64,000 nucleotides of DNA, taken from positions 3,410,001-3,474,000 of the forward strand of contig CM062380.1 in NCBI GenBank assembly GCA_031310005.1, written 5' to 3'. Positions 23,417-32,872 of this stretch are shown here, piece after piece (position 1 is the stretch's first letter; every line of letters begins with the position of its first letter). The translations under genes and the position numbers were made by a program. The notes below the pieces were generated by a model. That model made no database searches. It was given only the letters and a program-made list of their open reading frames with translations, and was not told where the DNA came from. The stretch comes from Dactylellina haptotyla. Taxonomy: Eukaryota > Ascomycota > Orbiliomycetes > Orbiliales > Orbiliaceae.

Positions 23417-24157
23417 GATGTGAATGATGAAAGGGCGGAGGCGGAGATGAGAGTAGGAAAGAGCTATCGCAGCTACGTGATACGCAGCGGAAAGCCTTTT
23501 GCCGACGGGAAAACTCGAGCGTTAGTGTGGTCCTGCGGGTTTGTGTAAGATTTTTTCCTTCTTATGGTAGAGGCGGCGGAGGGACGACCCGAGTAATAAA
23601 GGCAAGAAGCTCGTCGATGGAGAGCAGAGGAGGTAAAATTAAGGTCCGAGAAGATTAGATGGAGGGCGGTGGGATGCAAAGATATGCGGGCTAAAGCGAG
23701 GCAAGGGTCAATGCAATGCGCGATAAAAGGATATAAACATCAGCTGCCCAGAGGCCATCCCACTCAGATTTTCTGGTATCTGACCGCAGAATGCAAATTA
23801 AACGAGATGAGGTCAATCAAATGCGTGATGAGAGTGGAAGTTGAGCAACGAACCTGAGCTCGCCAGTCAGCGCCGGTGGGGAGGTCTCGAGGGAGTGTCT
23901 CGAGTGATTGGATTCTTGATATCGCCCTTCTCGTCTTCGGGCTCCGCTTTGCGTCTTTGGATGTAAACAGTGTAAACAGTGCCGCCCACTGCAACCACAC
24001 CGCGGTTTGTTGTTGTCGTCCGCTCTGAGACAGCAACCAACACAACCGACGACGCTCGCAACACATATCCGCCCACCCTCCAGCCCTCTCAACCTCGGCC
24101 TTCGATAAGACATCCACGTACGTATACAGTAACAAAGTGGTGATATCTGTATCAAGA
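23417..24157. promoter_or_regulatory. Divergent promoter with tandem forkhead-like sites
   Basis: 741 bp between the CLASP gene (minus) and the mak32-like gene (plus). Two abutting copies of TGTAAACAG lie at 23962-23970 and 23971-23979; each contains GTAAACA, the forkhead core. They are ~180 bp from the mak32-like start and ~545 bp from the CLASP start. Confidence 0.45.
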
Positions 24158-25332
24158 ATGGCCGAGCCAGGAGAACCCGCTATTCACTTCGTGACTTTTG
24201 GAATGTTCATCATCGACCAGATCCACTTTCCAGCTTCCGGGCGCACCGTAGACGATATCATTGGTGGCGCAGGCACATTTGGCATCGTTGGCGCCCGTCT
24301 CTTTTCGCCCCCACCGACGCTGTCAAAAACCTTAGGTTGGATCGTAGATGCCGGAAATGACTTCCCGGACGATATTAGAACCGAACTACAGCGGTGGGAC
24401 ACTAAGTTAGTCCTTCGAGAGAACTCTCACAGGCAGACGACAAGAGGTATTAAACTTCCTATTCAAACGCATAAAAGGCTTCAGTATAACGAAAAGATAA
24501 TATATTAATATGAAACTCGAAACATCAATAGGCTGGAACTCTTACGGGCCCACTGATTTTCGCTCTTTTAAATACCTAACCCCCAAACTACGTTTGACAC
24601 CGCTCGACTTTGCCAACACCCCTCTCATAGACTCATCTTCTTTCCATTTAATCTGCTCTCCAGGTCGGTGCAATGAGATAGTAGACTCCATATCCTCTCT
24701 AAGAACTTCATCCCAATCCCCAATTTTAATATGGGAACCAGTCCCGGATCTGTGTACTCCGTCCGAGCTCTCGGCCTGTCTGGAAACTCTCCAGCGTATC
24801 TCAGTAGTATCTCCTAATGCCGCAGAGCTCGGCGCCTTCTACGGTCTGCCCACTGTAGACGCGGAAGTCAAAAGTAATATTGAAGAGAATGCTGAAAAGT
24901 GGTATAATTCCGGCATCGGGCCATCGAAAGACGGCCCAGTAGTCGTCAGAGCGGGGAAGGATGGTTGCTACATCCGACATAAAGACGGCAAGACGTGGCT
25001 GCCCGCTTATTTTAACGAAACAAGCGCCGAGAAAGTGGTAGATCCAACAGGCGGAGGGAACTGTTTTGTGAGTCTTCCCCTTGCTAATCACAATAACTTT
25101 CAGTTTTTGATTAGTAATTCTGTGTGACAACTAGATCGGTGGGCTAGCTGTTGGACTCGTTCGAACATCGGACGTGGTTTTATCAGCTGCATGGGCTACT
25201 GTCGCAGCCTCATTCGCAATTGAGCAGATCGGTATGCCCGTGCTCACGCATAAGGATGGGCTCGAATTGTGGAATGGGGTCGATCCACAGCAGCGTTTAT
25301 CAGAATATCTCAAGAGGGCTCAATTAACATAA
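24158..25332 (+). CDS. mak32: Mak32-like pfkB/ribokinase-fold protein
   Basis: Exons 24158-24446, 24532-25067 and 25135-25332 give 340 aa. The start MAEPGEPAIHFVTFGMFIID and VDDIIGGAGTFGIVGARLF match Mak32-type proteins of the pfkB family. Sugar-kinase-fold elements follow: SVVSPNAAELGAFYGLP, VVVRAGKDGCYIRHKDG, and the pfkB signature 2 region as VDPTGGGNCFIGGLAVGL. In active kinases this loop reads GAGD, with Asp as the catalytic base; here Asp is replaced by Asn (GGGN). Recalled Mak32 proteins also depart from the standard motif here, so small-molecule kinase activity should not be assumed. Yeast MAK32 is needed for stability of a killer-virus RNA; its molecular job is unknown. The gene ends ~500 bp before the ISG12-like cluster. 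Confidence 0.88.
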
Positions 25333-25826
25333 TGGTTGCCCTCCCACAGTACCAAATAGAGAGTAATACCCGTACGTTAAGCAGTTTATAGACCTAGATT
25401 TTTACGACCTTTAGGCTCGGAAATGTAGATAGCGTATTTTATAGAGAGCACTTGGGCATTTAATATTTGAGAAGGATTTGCAATTGACCTGCTTGTCTGT
25501 TCTCAAATAACACGCATAATGCTGTGCCATAATGGTGCAGTCAGGTTGTCAGCTGTCTTCAGGCATTTGTTTCAGCACCCGCCCAGACAGCGACCGCGAG
25601 CAAAACAACGCAGACCTCTACATATATTGACAATATCCCACTTTTTTGAACTCACTGGCCGAGTCGCTATCTCAGACTCAAGATAATTCTTATTTCACGG
25701 TAAACGAGGTAGAAAATTTAAGATTCTGTTCAACCGGCATTGTGATCTTTAGCCCCGAGTTCTTTACAATTTAAACTTCACGCCCCGAACTCGATTCGCG
25801 ATACCCGTACTATACTCCACTTCAAA
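25333..25826. other. Intergenic upstream of the first ISG12-like gene
   Basis: 494 bp with no gene. A segment near 25520 (GCTGTGCCAT, followed by TCTTCAGGCAT) recurs upstream of the second ISG12-like gene near 26834 and 26898, suggesting the promoter was duplicated with the gene. Confidence 0.45.
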
Positions 25827-26537
25827 ATGAACGAACTTCAAACCAAACAGTTTAGTTTTCTGAGGTAAAATATCCCCCCGAAACATAAAATCTATGGAAA
25901 ATAATCTTACCTGAGAAATCGTCGGATTTCATGTTGAATCCAGGGCATTCTTCGAATCTCTCGCTACTACAATGACCTCTTATCCTCGCCTCGTCGCAGC
26001 TGGTAGCGGTGGATTAGGCAGTGGATTAACTATCCAATCACTTCTAACCGCCCTAGGCTTCACTTCCACCGGCCCAGTAGCAGGTACGAATACCATCAAC
26101 ATCCAACCACCGTAATCGTAACAATCGATCGATAAACTGTGCACCTTTTGGTATTTTTATTAACAAATAATTAAAAAATTATAGGCAGTCTCGCAGCGGC
26201 CTGGCAATCCTCAATTGGCAACGTCGTAGCTGGCAGTCTCTTTTCGCAGATACAAAGCATCGCAATGTTAACCGGAAGAATGGCACTCCTCAATACAAAT
26301 CTCGGACTCGCCGCGGTAGCATTTACCTTTATTAGTTTCATAGTCAGCGATCTCGCTCAAAATGAGGAATTCCGAAGCTTTTTAGAGGAACAGACGAGCA
26401 AATTATGGGAAACCATCAGCAATATCGCAGGGCAGATCGGACCCTGGTTTCAGCAGTTGGTTAGTGCTATCATTCAGCGCCGGTCATATATATCTGAGTT
26501 GGGGCGAAGGCCCGTTCCGCGATGGCACAGGGTGTAG
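25827..26537 (+). CDS. ISG12/IFI6-16-like small membrane protein, copy A
   Basis: Exons 25827-25864, 25944-26083 and 26185-26537 give 176 aa. Exon 1 is MNELQTKQFSFL. Exons 2-3 carry the Gly/Ala-rich IFI6-16 (PF06140-type) core: AAGSGGLGSGLTIQSLLTAL, GFTSTGPVAGSLAAAWQSSI, GNVVAGSLFSQIQSIAMLTG. A hydrophobic helix follows (NTNLGLAAVAFTFISFIVSD), then an amphipathic tail with acidic residues (EEFRSFLEEQTSKLWE) and a basic end (RRPVPRWHRV). Animal ISG12 proteins are small mitochondrial or ER membrane proteins linked to apoptosis; the fungal function is unknown. The second intron falls inside the GPVAG Gly codon, as in copies B and C, which supports a shared origin. The gene stops in a short GATGGCACAGGGTGTA repeat. 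Confidence 0.85.
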
Positions 26538-26562
26538 ATGGCACAGGGTGTAGATGGCACAG
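26519..26562. repeat. Short tandem repeat, 16-bp unit GATGGCACAGGGTGTA
   Basis: About 2.7 head-to-tail copies straddle the stop codon of ISG12-like copy A, so the last residues (RWHRV) are encoded by the first unit. Confidence 0.8.
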
Positions 26563-27190
26563 TTGAATGCCAGTTCGTGGGGTCAAAGCCAGGCAAAAAA
26601 TTCAAATGAGATGTATGTAATCAAATAGCTTTGCTCAGGGTTGGCTGAAGACCAGCAGCAGAGATTATAGCTAAGCTTCACCATCAAGAACTATATCGCG
26701 CGCTAGAATGATTATCCACAGTAGCTTTATAATCCGACACCATATAAAATACAGAGAATCTGGGTAGCTGGTACAAAATGATATCAGATTACGGGTATTA
26801 ATCCGACCCATGTACTAGAGCACCGTGCACAACGCTGTGCCATTTTCGTTGATATATAAACGGTCATTGGTCAATTTGGACAAACTGAGACATCTTTCAG
26901 GCATCATTAAACATTCGCAGAATCCCCTCATACGAACATTGCATTGTATCTTGCCAACTCGCACGACAACCATACATATTGCTAGCTGTTGGTTGAATGA
27001 GTCCTTATCTTATAGCTGTGGTAATTAATTCTTAATCAATACCAAAATAGAAGTAGTGAACCAGGCAGTTCGGAAACCTTTACCACCATCTTCCAAAGCT
27101 CTGGCATCTGACGATCGCGATCGAAGCTCTCTAGAAACTCCAATTACAAGCTATCAATCCGACAACATACCCTCGATTCCAAACTTCACA
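26563..27190. promoter_or_regulatory. Region between ISG12-like copies A and B, promoter of copy B
   Basis: A TATATAAA box lies at 26853-26860. GCTGTGCCAT at ~26834 and TTTCAGGCATC at ~26897 echo the region before copy A. No gene seen. Confidence 0.5.
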
Positions 27191-27954
27191 ATGAACGAAA
27201 TTCAAACTAAACAAGTAGACTTCCTGAAGTACCGACACATATCCCTATCAAAAATAAAAATAAAATGAAGAAGAAACCCGGAATTATTAACCAACAATCC
27301 GATTTCATTCCAGGCTATTCCTCGAATCCCTCAAAAAAACAATGCAATCTCAGCCGCGTCTCATCACGATCGCCGCCGGTGGCATCGTCACCGCCACGAC
27401 GCTTCCTACAATCCTCGCAGCCCTAGGTTTCAGCTCCACTGGTGTTGCCACAGGTACCAAATTCACCTACCTAACCACCTCGCAAACGTATTCAAAACAC
27501 TAAGTATTGAACAAAAGGCAGCCTAGCAGCGGCCTGGCAATCTTCAATCGGCGACGTTGCATCCGGCTCCCTCTTCTCCCAAATGCAAAGCATAGCGATG
27601 TTAACCGGTAGAACGGCGCTTATGGGGTCAGGCATCGGCCTCGCTGCTATGGTGTTCATCGTTATCGGGTTCATCATCAGCGATCTCGCTCAGAGTGAAG
27701 AATTCAGAGCTCTAGTAGATCAGGAGATGACGAAGTTCGGAGAGACTATCAGCGCACTGGCCATAGCTATCGGTGCCAGCGTTCACATGTGGCTTAACTC
27801 ACCGTCGGTGAGAGGATTTGGGGCCACGGTTGGATCTAAAGCCGTGCAGATCGGAGTCGGAGCGCATCAGCTTGTTAGTTCACCTGAAGCTCAAGCTGCT
27901 AAGAATGTGGCGCTTGCCTGGGGACAGTGGATGGGTGGCGGATCGAAGCTATGA
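27191..27954 (+). CDS. ISG12/IFI6-16-like small membrane protein, copy B
   Basis: Exons 27191-27228, 27314-27453 and 27518-27954 give 204 aa. Exon sizes 1 and 2 (38 and 140 nt) are identical to copy A, a clear tandem duplication. Exon 1 is MNEIQTKQVDFL. The core reads AALGFSSTGVATGSLAAAWQ, SSIGDVASGSLFSQMQSIAM, LTGRTALMGSGIGLAAMVF, IVIGFIISDLAQSEEFRALV. Compared with copy A, the C-terminus is extended by ~30 residues of small and amphipathic residues (VGSKAVQIGVGAHQLVSSPE) ending WGQWMGGGSKL. The layout suggests one or two membrane-inserting hydrophobic segments followed by a soluble tail. Function is unknown. It is the most intact of the three clustered copies. Confidence 0.87.
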
Positions 27955-28275
27955 GTTACTTTCGATAGCTTTTCCTATAAATGCAAGGGCATTAAGATAG
28001 TTCTGTACTTTGCAACGGTTTACTTTTGGTTCCTCTTTAGTTACAAGACGGTATACCAGTAGCTCTATTTGATGAAGATATAACAGTGGCTGTGGTGCCG
28101 ACAACGAAGTGATTCTAAAGCAAATATTTTTCTTTCAAAGTGCAAACCTCCCAGATGTAAAGAACAAAAACTGCTAACCTTAACAAGCGGATAAAAGGAT
28201 AGTACCGAAACTCGTTTAAGTTTTAGACGCAAACACCAACCATAAGATATAATCGCATCCTCCGAGGTACCGAAT
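27955..28275. other. Intergenic between convergent ISG12-like copies B and C
   Basis: 321 bp, 3' flanks only; no gene or repeat seen. Confidence 0.4.
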
Positions 28276-28573
28276 TCATTTCTTCAAACATCCGGAACCA
28301 CCCATGGTAGTGCTTTGGCAATGGGAAAACAATGAACCCTTGGTGACATTTCCAATTCTCGATTGCCAGGCTGAAGCAGGCGTACCTAAATATTCACAAC
28401 ATCCAGATTTGTGTTCTGTGATGAGTATTCATCGAAACATTGGCGGCTCCACTAAAACAATCTAACAAAAGGAATTACTAACCAGCAACCGGGCCGATGG
28501 CAGAAAATCCCATCTTTCTGAGGTTGGGGATGGCGAGGAAGTTCTTCATCATCTTGAAACACGTTTGAGCCAT
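28276..28573 (-). CDS. Truncated ISG12/IFI6-16-like protein, copy C (66 aa)
   Basis: Two exons, 28573-28483 and 28385-28276, give 201 nt (66 aa) with ATG and stop intact. The protein starts MAQTCFKMMKNFLAIPNLRK, then MGFSAIGPVAG at the splice, then TPASAWQSRIGNVTKGSLFS and HCQSTTMGGSGCLKK. It keeps the family core (GFSAIGPVAG, AWQS.IGNV..GSLF..QS) but lacks the long hydrophobic helix and tail of copies A and B. The intron sits at the same Gly codon as in the paralogs, with a GTTAGT donor and TTTAG acceptor. It could be a minimal functional form or a decaying copy. Neither exon is long enough to be picked up as a simple ORF. Confidence 0.72.
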
Positions 28574-29366
28574 CTTATACACAGATATTCAATTTCGGGT
28601 TTAAGCTTTTGTTATTATAGTCTTTGGAGTGTGCTTGTATCAGGTGTTTATCCGAGGAACTATGAATTCGTGACTGAGGTATCAAGAATTTAATGCAGAG
28701 TAAGTATCAAGAGAAACATGAGTGTACTAATTAAGAGGGCGGCTTATATACGCCAGGAAACCATCTGCCTAGATTCTAGGAAACTCCTAGATAAAAGGAT
28801 TTTGGTGATTGTACAAATTCTACACGGTTCTTGAGACTTCAATCGAACTTTTAAGAAGACTAGGACCCAACAAAGAACACACCGGCGGCTAGAGTCAGCC
28901 AACGAAAGACGGGATAGATTAGTTACTTGTAGTTATTGAGAGAACTATATCGTATTCCGTGGAAAATTCAATATTGATGGATTTTACAATTATATGATAA
29001 TACAGAGAAAATTAGAATAACAGAGATAGAATATATAAGACGTCAAGGTATAGGTCATCCCAAGTGCTTCTATATATAAGAAAAGAATAGAAATAAAGCA
29101 ATCCGCCACCCGGTTTCCATTGGAAAAGGAGATATAGTCATATTGAACCGCACAAAGAGAAGAGATATAGGCTGCAAAAGGAGAAAATAAGTAAAGAAAA
29201 GAAAAAAGAGTCTGCATTAAAAAGCCGGATGCATGTCGTGAAAAACTTGCTAGAATGCAAGAGTGGAGTTCGTATCAATAGGAAAAAAGCTGTACAAAAT
29301 CCCTCGTTCAGAATATACACCGCCGCCCGTCACCACACACCACACTGGCATCTCTTATCTACCCGT
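28574..29366. promoter_or_regulatory. Promoter of ISG12-like copy C and 3' flank of the OM14-like gene
   Basis: A minus-strand TATATAAG lies at 28743-28750, ~170 bp before the copy C start. Upstream of it is a perfect 7+3+7 inverted repeat, 28775-28791 (TCTAGGA, AAC, TCCTAGA), a candidate factor-binding site. The remainder is AT-rich without genes. Confidence 0.5.
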
Positions 29367-30150
29367 CTAATTCTGCTTCTTTTTCAAGTAGTTTTGCGCG
29401 AACCTAACCAGCACACACACATATTAGCATCATCCCTTAAATGAGGCCCGTATAATCGGAATATAAAGGGAGAAAAAACTCACTTGGTAGCGTAAAACTC
29501 CACTAAACTAAATCCAACCAAGACACTGGCACCGATACCTGCTGTCTTCCAGCTAAACTCGCCAACCTTGTACTTCCTGTACCCGAATACACCCAAAGTA
29601 ACCAATAGCGCCGTGCTGGCAAACGCACCGCCCGAGTGGACGGGATCCTTGAACCACGCGAGAAGATCTCCACCGGCGTTCTGGACCTTCGACTTCCTCT
29701 TGGCTGCGCGAATGCGCGCGGCTTCCTCCTCGGCGGCGACTTGCGCCTCGAGTTCCAGACGCTCGGCTTGGGTGTATGTCTTTACGGGCTGGTCCTGGAA
29801 GTCGGACGAGACGACAGAGACGCCAGAGTCGACGTCTATTAAAGAGGCGACGGAAGAGTCGGTGGGGATGACGGTCTCAACTGGTGGGGCGGCACTGGAC
29901 AATCGGTGGGTTAGTATGTTACATATTCTAAGAGGAACTATTTGCAAGCTATGGGAGAGCTTCAAAGAGCTTATTCAGGGTAGACGAGGAGCATATGGGG
30001 GCCACGTACGCCTAGTATGGGTGATAGCTGTTAGTATATGCGTAATCAAAGGTGCCCACGCGACACTGAAGATATTGAATAAAAGGGAGGAGAACGTACA
30101 TCTTGAGGATCCTGGGGACCACCTTTTGCGACAACTGCAGCGTAGGACAT
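29367..30150 (-). CDS. OM14-like mitochondrial outer-membrane protein with a 2-nt microexon
   Basis: Proposed exons 30150-30100, 30011-30010, 29894-29484 and 29403-29367 give 501 nt (166 aa). The N-terminus is MSYAAVVAKGGPQDPQD. Next come AAPPVETVIPTDSSVASLID, a charged helix (LELEAQVAAEEEAARIRAAK, RKSKVQ), and the C-terminal domain AGGDLLAWFKDPVHSGGAFA with two hydrophobic segments (STALLVTLGVFGY; TAGIGASVLVGFSLVEFYAT), ending KFAQNYLKKKQN. This is the fungal OM14 C-terminal domain; yeast Om14 is an outer-membrane receptor for ribosome-associated complexes. Joining exon 1 straight to the 29894 acceptor shifts the frame to an early stop. The two nucleotides GC between a CTAG acceptor and a GTACGT donor restore it. 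The C-terminal exons are firm; the microexon is inference. Confidence 0.8.
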
Positions 30151-30958
30151 GATGAATATTCGTCGATGCGAGAATGAGGGGTTTTTCTTAGAATTTCAAA
30201 TTTGCAGAATGAACTGTCGCAGGAGATTTCTCGACAAGCTGCAGACGGGTTTAGTTCAAGTACTTCACAACGCTATAAATGCAGCGGATATGACACTGAA
30301 TGAAAGAAAGAAGCTTACGGGAGGATAGGATATACGCGCGAGGGAGCTATTGTATCGGAATGTGACAGAGGAAGGGGAAAGGTGATGATCACGAGCCAAA
30401 AGGAGCACAGCAACTTTAAGTAAAAAATAGTTTTTAGTCGAGCAACAAATGTGGGCTGTGATTTTCCCTGCTTTGTCCGCTTTGGTTTTTGGCGGGCGGC
30501 TGTTGACGTCATGCTCCCAGACATGATGGACAGCCCGCCAACACGGCCAACACACAATCCCGCCCTCTTTTCTGCAGGGACAGCTCGTCGACGCAGGGTT
30601 CTCGCGGGGCTGTCTTCTAGTTCGGAGGCCGGTCTATTGTGCTACTTGCTAGTGTACATTGAAATAAACAGAAGGAAAACTCGTAGCCCCGCATTCCCCA
30701 TGCCGTCTTGGTTATTGTACAAGGTTCTTTTGTGGTGAATCCCATCATGCAGATAACTCGGAAATAGAAAACGTAAACATATCTCGTCAGAACGCCAGAT
30801 ATAAGAAAAAACATAAAGCATGATAGTAATAATAATAGTAATAATAAGATGGAAGATTTCATAAGCAAGAGGCAGAAATTGGGGAGCAATAAAATCGAAT
30901 CGAATCGTTAAGGGGAAAGCCGGTGATATGTAGAAAATCGTGAGAGGGCATCGAACAA
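30151..30958. other. Intergenic upstream of the OM14-like gene
   Basis: 808 bp. Promoter for the OM14-like gene on its left and 3' sequence on its right, including a short AATAATAGTAATAAT-type run near 30829. No gene supported. Confidence 0.4.
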
Positions 30959-31426
30959 TCAATAGACATTGTCCTTGTTAGGCCTCATCCTTTTGAGAGC
31001 TCTTTCACAAGGAGACTCAGTAATCTCGTAGACCACATCCACCCCGCGTGGGCGTTTCAGATTCTCCTTCTCCCCAGTAGCCGAGTCGCTCGGCTCTGGC
31101 TCAGAAGGGCCGAACAATTCGGGGAGGTGTATTATATAGAGGTTGCTGAGAGGCGAAATTTGATCTTTTGTAGCGTTCTCTTTCTTATCACAGTCCTTTT
31201 TGTTTTCAGAATCCTCCTCCTCTTTCGGCGTTGGATACCCATTCTCCCTCCTATCGTCGTCAACCGCCTTTGAAACCTTCTTCTCCGATTTTATATCCTC
31301 CTCCGTTTCTGTCCCATCCCCAGATTGATCCTCAATACGAGAAATTTTTTCTCCTCCTACACATGTTCTAAGCTTGAGTCCGACGGTGCCACATTTTTGC
31401 TGTAAGGCAGCACTCGCCCTCATCAA
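30959..31426 (-). CDS. Doubtful charged ORF downstream of La
   Basis: A 155-aa frame, MMRASAALQQKCGTVGLKL, rich in Glu, Lys, Asp and Ser (SEKKVSKAVDDDRRENGYPT; KRPRGVDVVYEITESPCERA), ending KRMRPNKDNVY. It starts 30 bp after the La stop on the same strand. Its length and low-complexity acidic composition could come from a small nuclear protein or from long 3' UTR. No domain is recognised. I include it because no stop interrupts it and the C-terminus looks protein-like. Confidence 0.3.
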   Translation of the reverse strand: MMRASAALQQKCGTVGLKLRTCVGGEKISRIEDQSGDGTETEEDIKSEKKVSKAVDDDRRENGYPTPKEEEDSENKKDCDKKENATKDQISPLSNLYIIHLPELFGPSEPEPSDSATGEKENLKRPRGVDVVYEITESPCERALKRMRPNKDNVY

Positions 31427-31456
31427 GTTTATTATTCGTTCTCTCTCCTCTGCTTT

Positions 31457-32872
31457 CTAAGCGGAGGCCTCCTCAGCAGCATCGGTCTTGCTTCGCTTCA
31501 GAGTGTCAGCACCATCACCAGCTTCACCCTCATCCCGTCCTCGCTTGAGATTCCTCTTCTCGGTGTCTTCGCCAGTCTTGATGATTGGAACACCATCGGC
31601 GCGGTACTGTTGGCCGCTCTTGCTCTCGCCATCGCGTCCGGGGCCTCTGTTATCACGTCCGCCGCGACGATCCTTGAAGTCGCCCTTGCGATCATCGTCT
31701 CGTCGCTCCCTCCAGTCTCGCTGGTCTCGGTGGTTGCCGCGGCCGCCTCGGCCACCGCGTCCGTTTCCGCGTCCATGTCCACGTCCGTTACCACGTCCAC
31801 CGCGGTTGCCGCTGGAAGATCTTGCTCCAGATTCCTTCTTGAAGGCGTCGAACTTGTTGGCCTTGTTGTAGTCCTTTGGCTTGATCTTGCCCTCTTCGAT
31901 GGCTTTCATCTTCATCTCGACGAAACCCTGCTTGGTCATGTACTTGATACCATCCTCGGCTTCCTTAGCGGCTTTCTCGGCGGTAGGGAGTTTGTCCTTG
32001 TCATCCGAGTCCTGTAGTTCAGAATTGTCAGTGGATCCGTTAAGAGGATATACTGGAGATCATGAAGAGCTATACCTCAGCCTTGGGGTCAATGAGAGCC
32101 ATCTTCTTTCCTTCCCATTCAGGTTTCTCCTCGAGATCCAAGAACTTCTTCATATCATCAACAGTCTTGAACTCAACAAAGACAGACCCTTTGAACACCT
32201 TGTCGTCGTCACGGCGTAAACGGACAGCATTGACCTGAACCCCGGTACCCTCGAAGAATTTCTCGAGGTCGAACTGGGTTGTCTTGGTCTCGACACCGAA
32301 CCCTTTCTATAAACCAGTCAGAACCGCCGTCTACCTGTATAGTACTTCCGTAGAGCGTAAACTTACAGCATAGATGGATCGAACAATAGCCTTGTCGACC
32401 GTCTTGGGGTCCTTCATCATGACCATTGCCTTCTTTCGGCGCATCTTGGTCTTCTCCTCGTTCATTTCCATGAGTTCGGACTCCTCAAGGGCCTTTTTGA
32501 TGTTTTCGAGGTTCTTGAATCGGCGCATGCGGTTGAACCCGGCGACGAGGGCGATGTCGACCCATTTGTTCTCCTCGCCAACGAGGCCGTACAGGAACTT
32601 GTCATATCGGAGATTCGAGTCCGCAAAGTAGAATTCAACCTAGCAGAGTACTTATGTTAGCGAGATTGCTCGTAGACTCGGAGATATCGTAATTGATGAA
32701 GAAAGAAAAATTTACGGACCTGCTTCACGATCTCCTTGGGGTCGTCAGAATCCGGAAGAACAGAGGCATCAGAGACGATTCCAGTGCGTTCTTTCTTTTC
32801 TTCTTCAGCCTTGGTCTCCTCGACCTCAGCAACAGCCTCGACGGGCTTCTCCTCGGGTTTTGTGTCGGTCAT
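31457..32872 (-). CDS. lhp1: La ribonucleoprotein (Lhp1-like RNA chaperone)
   Basis: Exons 32872-32720, 32639-32367, 32306-32076 and 32011-31457 give 403 aa. After an acidic start ([20 protein letters not shown]) comes the La motif: [36 protein letters not shown]. An RRM follows: [38 protein letters not shown]. The C-terminal ~150 residues are an RGG/Arg-rich, low-complexity tail ([15 protein letters not shown]) with a KR-type nuclear signal near LKRGRDE. La binds UUU-OH 3' ends of Pol III transcripts and protects and folds pre-tRNAs in the nucleus. An in-frame upstream ATG would add an 18-25 residue hydrophobic leader not seen in La, so I chose 32872. Confidence 0.95.
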
